Assembly: GCA_003451715.1 (NCBI GenBank)
Contig: DMJN01000144.1
Location: 1 to 9,648, forward strand
From: Gammaproteobacteria bacterium
Lineage (GTDB): Bacteria > Pseudomonadota > Gammaproteobacteria > Pseudomonadales > Pseudohongiellaceae
DNA length: 9,648 nucleotides
Direction of reading: 5' to 3'
Part shown: positions 8,398 through 9,648 of the stretch, piece after piece
How positions within the stretch are numbered: position 1 is the stretch's first letter
How the letters are laid out: the number at the start of each line of letters is the position of its first letter
Position numbers and translations under genes: made by a program
Notes under the pieces: generated by a model
Databases searched by the model: none
Told to the model about the DNA's origin: nothing
The model's input: the letters and a program-made list of their open reading frames with translations, nothing else

Positions 8398-8403
8398 ATT
8401 ATA
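8398..8403 (-). promoter_or_regulatory. Possible -10 element of the PBP1a gene
   Basis: TATAAT is read on the minus strand about 95 bases upstream of the PBP1a start codon. It matches the sigma-70 -10 consensus exactly, but no convincing -35 hexamer lies at 16-18 bases (accgat or a one-base shift of it), so the call is weak. Confidence 0.33.
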
Positions 8404-8719
8404 CACCTGGGTATCGATAAATCGGTGTTATTCTAGGGTTTTTGGGTATCGCTGTTGTCAGAATCATCAATTGGCAACACAAAAATTACTCCAGGATTGT
8501 CACATAGAGTCGGTTGCAGCAATCGGCAAACTTTGAATGAATCAGAATTTGGGTTCAATACCGCAGCAGAAGCGTGTATGTCAAGCGGAATGAGGCTTGG
8601 CGGGGAGTGGACTAGATCTTAAACGTGAACTGAATCAAGGAATTGAAACTGCCCGTAGTTCATTATTAAATGGTAATGTGGTTTATTCTGAAAGTTAGAT
8701 AATTAATTGAAAACTATAG

Positions 8720-8765
8720 CAAATTTTTATTCGGCCGATACTGAAATCTGGAAGATAAAAATTTG
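8720..8765. repeat. 11-base perfect inverted repeat in AT-rich DNA
   Basis: CAAATTTTTAT (8720-8730) and ATAAAAATTTG (8755-8765) are exact reverse complements separated by 24 bases. It could form a stem-loop or be a protein-binding site. It is not followed by a terminator-like tract, and no gene starts close by. AT-rich DNA makes chance matches more likely. Confidence 0.5.
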
Positions 8766-8852
8766 GGCAAGAATCTGCTAAGCTGCTGTAATTGCAAGTT
8801 TTATTTTTGCCCTACAAGTAGGAACTGGTCTCGGGCCCCGTGTGCATGTGGT

Positions 8853-9001
8853 GTGGATGCGTACCCCGAAACCAAGACGCCCTACTCGGAGATGTTCCCT
8901 ACCTCGGGCGCCTGTTTAAGCGGATCGAAAATGAGAACAGGCGCACCGAGCTATTGATTTTCATTACGCCGAAGATCATCGCCGAAATTAATGTCAGGTA
9001 A
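8853..9001 (+). pseudogene. pilQ: C-terminal remnant of the type IV pilus secretin PilQ
   Basis: PilQ is the outer-membrane secretin ring through which type IV pili emerge. Only its last ~50 codons are visible. From 8882 the frame reads LLGDVPYLGRLFKR, then TELLIFITPKII, and ends at TAA 8999-9001; this is the characteristic secretin C-terminus. Just upstream, a different frame reads AYPETKTP (8859-8882). Adding one C to the CCC run at 8880-8882 would join the two as KTPLLGDVPYLG, the normal family sequence, so a one-base deletion is inferred. Upstream of about 8850 the similarity ends, and there is no start codon, signal peptide or secretin core. The order remnant then aroK is the normal pilQ-aroK order, which supports decay in place rather than a transferred fragment. 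Confidence 0.85.
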
Positions 9002-9014
9002 CACTCATCGCACT

Positions 9015-9042
9015 GGGCCGGTCTGTTAAGGCAGACCAGCCC
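9015..9042. other. Strong hairpin between the pilQ remnant and aroK
   Basis: GGGC-C-GGTCTG (9015-9025) pairs with CAGACC-A-GCCC (9032-9042): ten base pairs, one internal mismatch and a six-base loop. No T-run follows on the plus strand and none precedes it for the minus strand, so it is not a standard intrinsic terminator. It may be an attenuating or processing structure inside the former pilQ-aroK transcript. Confidence 0.5.
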
Positions 9043-9121
9043 GGGCCAAATCTGCTACTTAACACTTCCTGGCATTGAGTCGTCAGCGTCTCAGAGCGCC
9101 GACAGTTTATTGGGTATAGAT

Positions 9122-9648
9122 ATGCACGATAAGAACACCAGTGGTAATGTTTTTCTGGTTGGTCCCATGGGAGTGGGCAAGACTACCATCGGCCGTGTAT
9201 TGGCAGAGCTCCTCGAGCTCGACTTCTATGACTCGGACCGCGAAATTGAAGCATCCGCTGGTGCCGATATCCCGTGGATTTTTGATGTGGAGGGTGAGGC
9301 CGGATTCAGGGTTCGGGAATCTCGCATGATCGATCAACTCAGCGAGCAAACCAAGATTGTGCTCGCAACCGGTGGTGGTGCGGTACTGGCCGAGGAGAAT
9401 CGGCAGTGCCTGAAAGAGCGCGGTGTTGTCGTCTATTTGCGTGCATCCACAAGACAGCAGCTAGAGCGGACCAGCCGGGACAAGAATCGACCGCTGTTAC
9501 AAACTCCCGATCCGGAACAGAAGATTCGGGAGCTCATGAAGGTTCGTGATCCACTCTATCGGGAAGTAGCCGATATCGTGATCGACACCAATCGACGCAA
9601 TCCCAGATCCGTAAGCCAGGACATTAGTCGACGGCTGCAGACTCTGGA
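9122..9648 (+). CDS. aroK: Shikimate kinase (3' end at or just beyond the window edge)
   Basis: Shikimate kinase phosphorylates shikimate with ATP, the fifth step of the pathway to chorismate, in the cytoplasm. 175 residues are present (E. coli AroK has 173), with no stop before the edge, so little is missing. Motifs: Walker A GPMGVGKT (14-21), shikimate-binding Asp39 in DSDRE and Arg63 in FRVRE, the GGG loop (84-86) in ATGGGAV, lid Arg123 in NRPLL, and Arg142 in RDPLYRE. The usual GAGKST is GVGKTT here, a conservative change. The ribosome site before ATG 9122 is poor and no consensus promoter is seen in the 120 bases upstream. In related genomes aroK follows pilQ directly, so with that operon gone its transcription must come from elsewhere, perhaps from the AT-rich interval. 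aroB would be expected next. Confidence 0.96.
   Translation, partial: MHDKNTSGNVFLVGPMGVGKTTIGRVLAELLELDFYDSDREIEASAGADIPWIFDVEGEAGFRVRESRMIDQLSEQTKIVLATGGGAVLAEENRQCLKERGVVVYLRASTRQQLERTSRDKNRPLLQTPDPEQKIRELMKVRDPLYREVADIVIDTNRRNPRSVSQDISRRLQTL

Larger units (their letters stand above)
8303..8852. other. Long intergenic region without a recognisable gene
   Basis: No frame on either strand gives a protein I recognise, and the short open frames lack ribosome sites or family features. The part nearest the PBP1a gene holds its putative promoter. The part from about 8640 to 8825 is markedly AT-rich, unlike its surroundings, and contains an 11-base inverted repeat. In related genomes pilM, pilN, pilO, pilP and most of pilQ would occupy this interval. 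I could not identify any trace of pilM-pilP in three-frame reading. Confidence 0.6.

Noticed and set aside
8327..8536. 69-codon open frame beginning with TTG downstream of the PBP1a start
   Set aside because: No ribosome site, no recognisable domain, and it covers the putative PBP1a promoter region.
8763..8957. 64-codon open frame across the start of the pilQ remnant
   Set aside because: Only a few residues (AYPETKTP) look like secretin; after the frameshift it runs in the wrong frame, so it is not an intact gene.
1..9648. CRISPR arrays, tRNA/rRNA genes, insertion sequences, phage or toxin-antitoxin genes
   Set aside because: Nothing in either strand supports any of these; apart from the deletion scar the window is housekeeping DNA.

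Overview
The window looks like chromosomal housekeeping DNA of a gammaproteobacterium, with moderate GC content (near 50% by eye). The order priA, FtsN-like SPOR gene, hslV, hslU matches the Pseudomonas/Enterobacteria arrangement, and PBP1a divergent from a pil-aroK block is the usual gammaproteobacterial layout. The genus cannot be fixed from the sequence alone.

Layout. On the minus strand at the left are hslU (cut by the window edge), hslV, an FtsN-like SPOR-domain gene and priA. A divergent intergenic region then leads to a free-standing AroQ-type chorismate mutase and rpmE (ribosomal protein L31, four-cysteine type), both on the plus strand. rpmE converges on a long minus-strand gene for a PBP1a-type class A penicillin-binding protein (mrcA/ponA). 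Next comes about 550 bp with no recognisable gene, partly very AT-rich. It is followed by a small plus-strand fragment of the C-terminus of the type IV pilus secretin PilQ, and finally by aroK (shikimate kinase), which runs off the right edge.

How the genes fit together. hslV and hslU form the ATP-dependent HslUV protease and are preceded by a near-consensus heat-shock (sigma-32) promoter. The SPOR protein and PBP1a both belong to septal or peptidoglycan synthesis. PriA restarts stalled replication forks. Chorismate mutase and AroK belong to the aromatic amino acid pathway but are not in one operon here.

The most notable observation is the pilQ remnant. Related genomes carry pilM-N-O-P-Q between the divergent PBP1a gene and aroK. 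Here only about the last 50 codons of pilQ remain, with an apparent one-base frameshift. This looks like the scar of a deletion of the pilus-assembly operon at this locus. I found no phage, CRISPR array, insertion sequence, tRNA or rRNA, and no convincing new multi-gene system.
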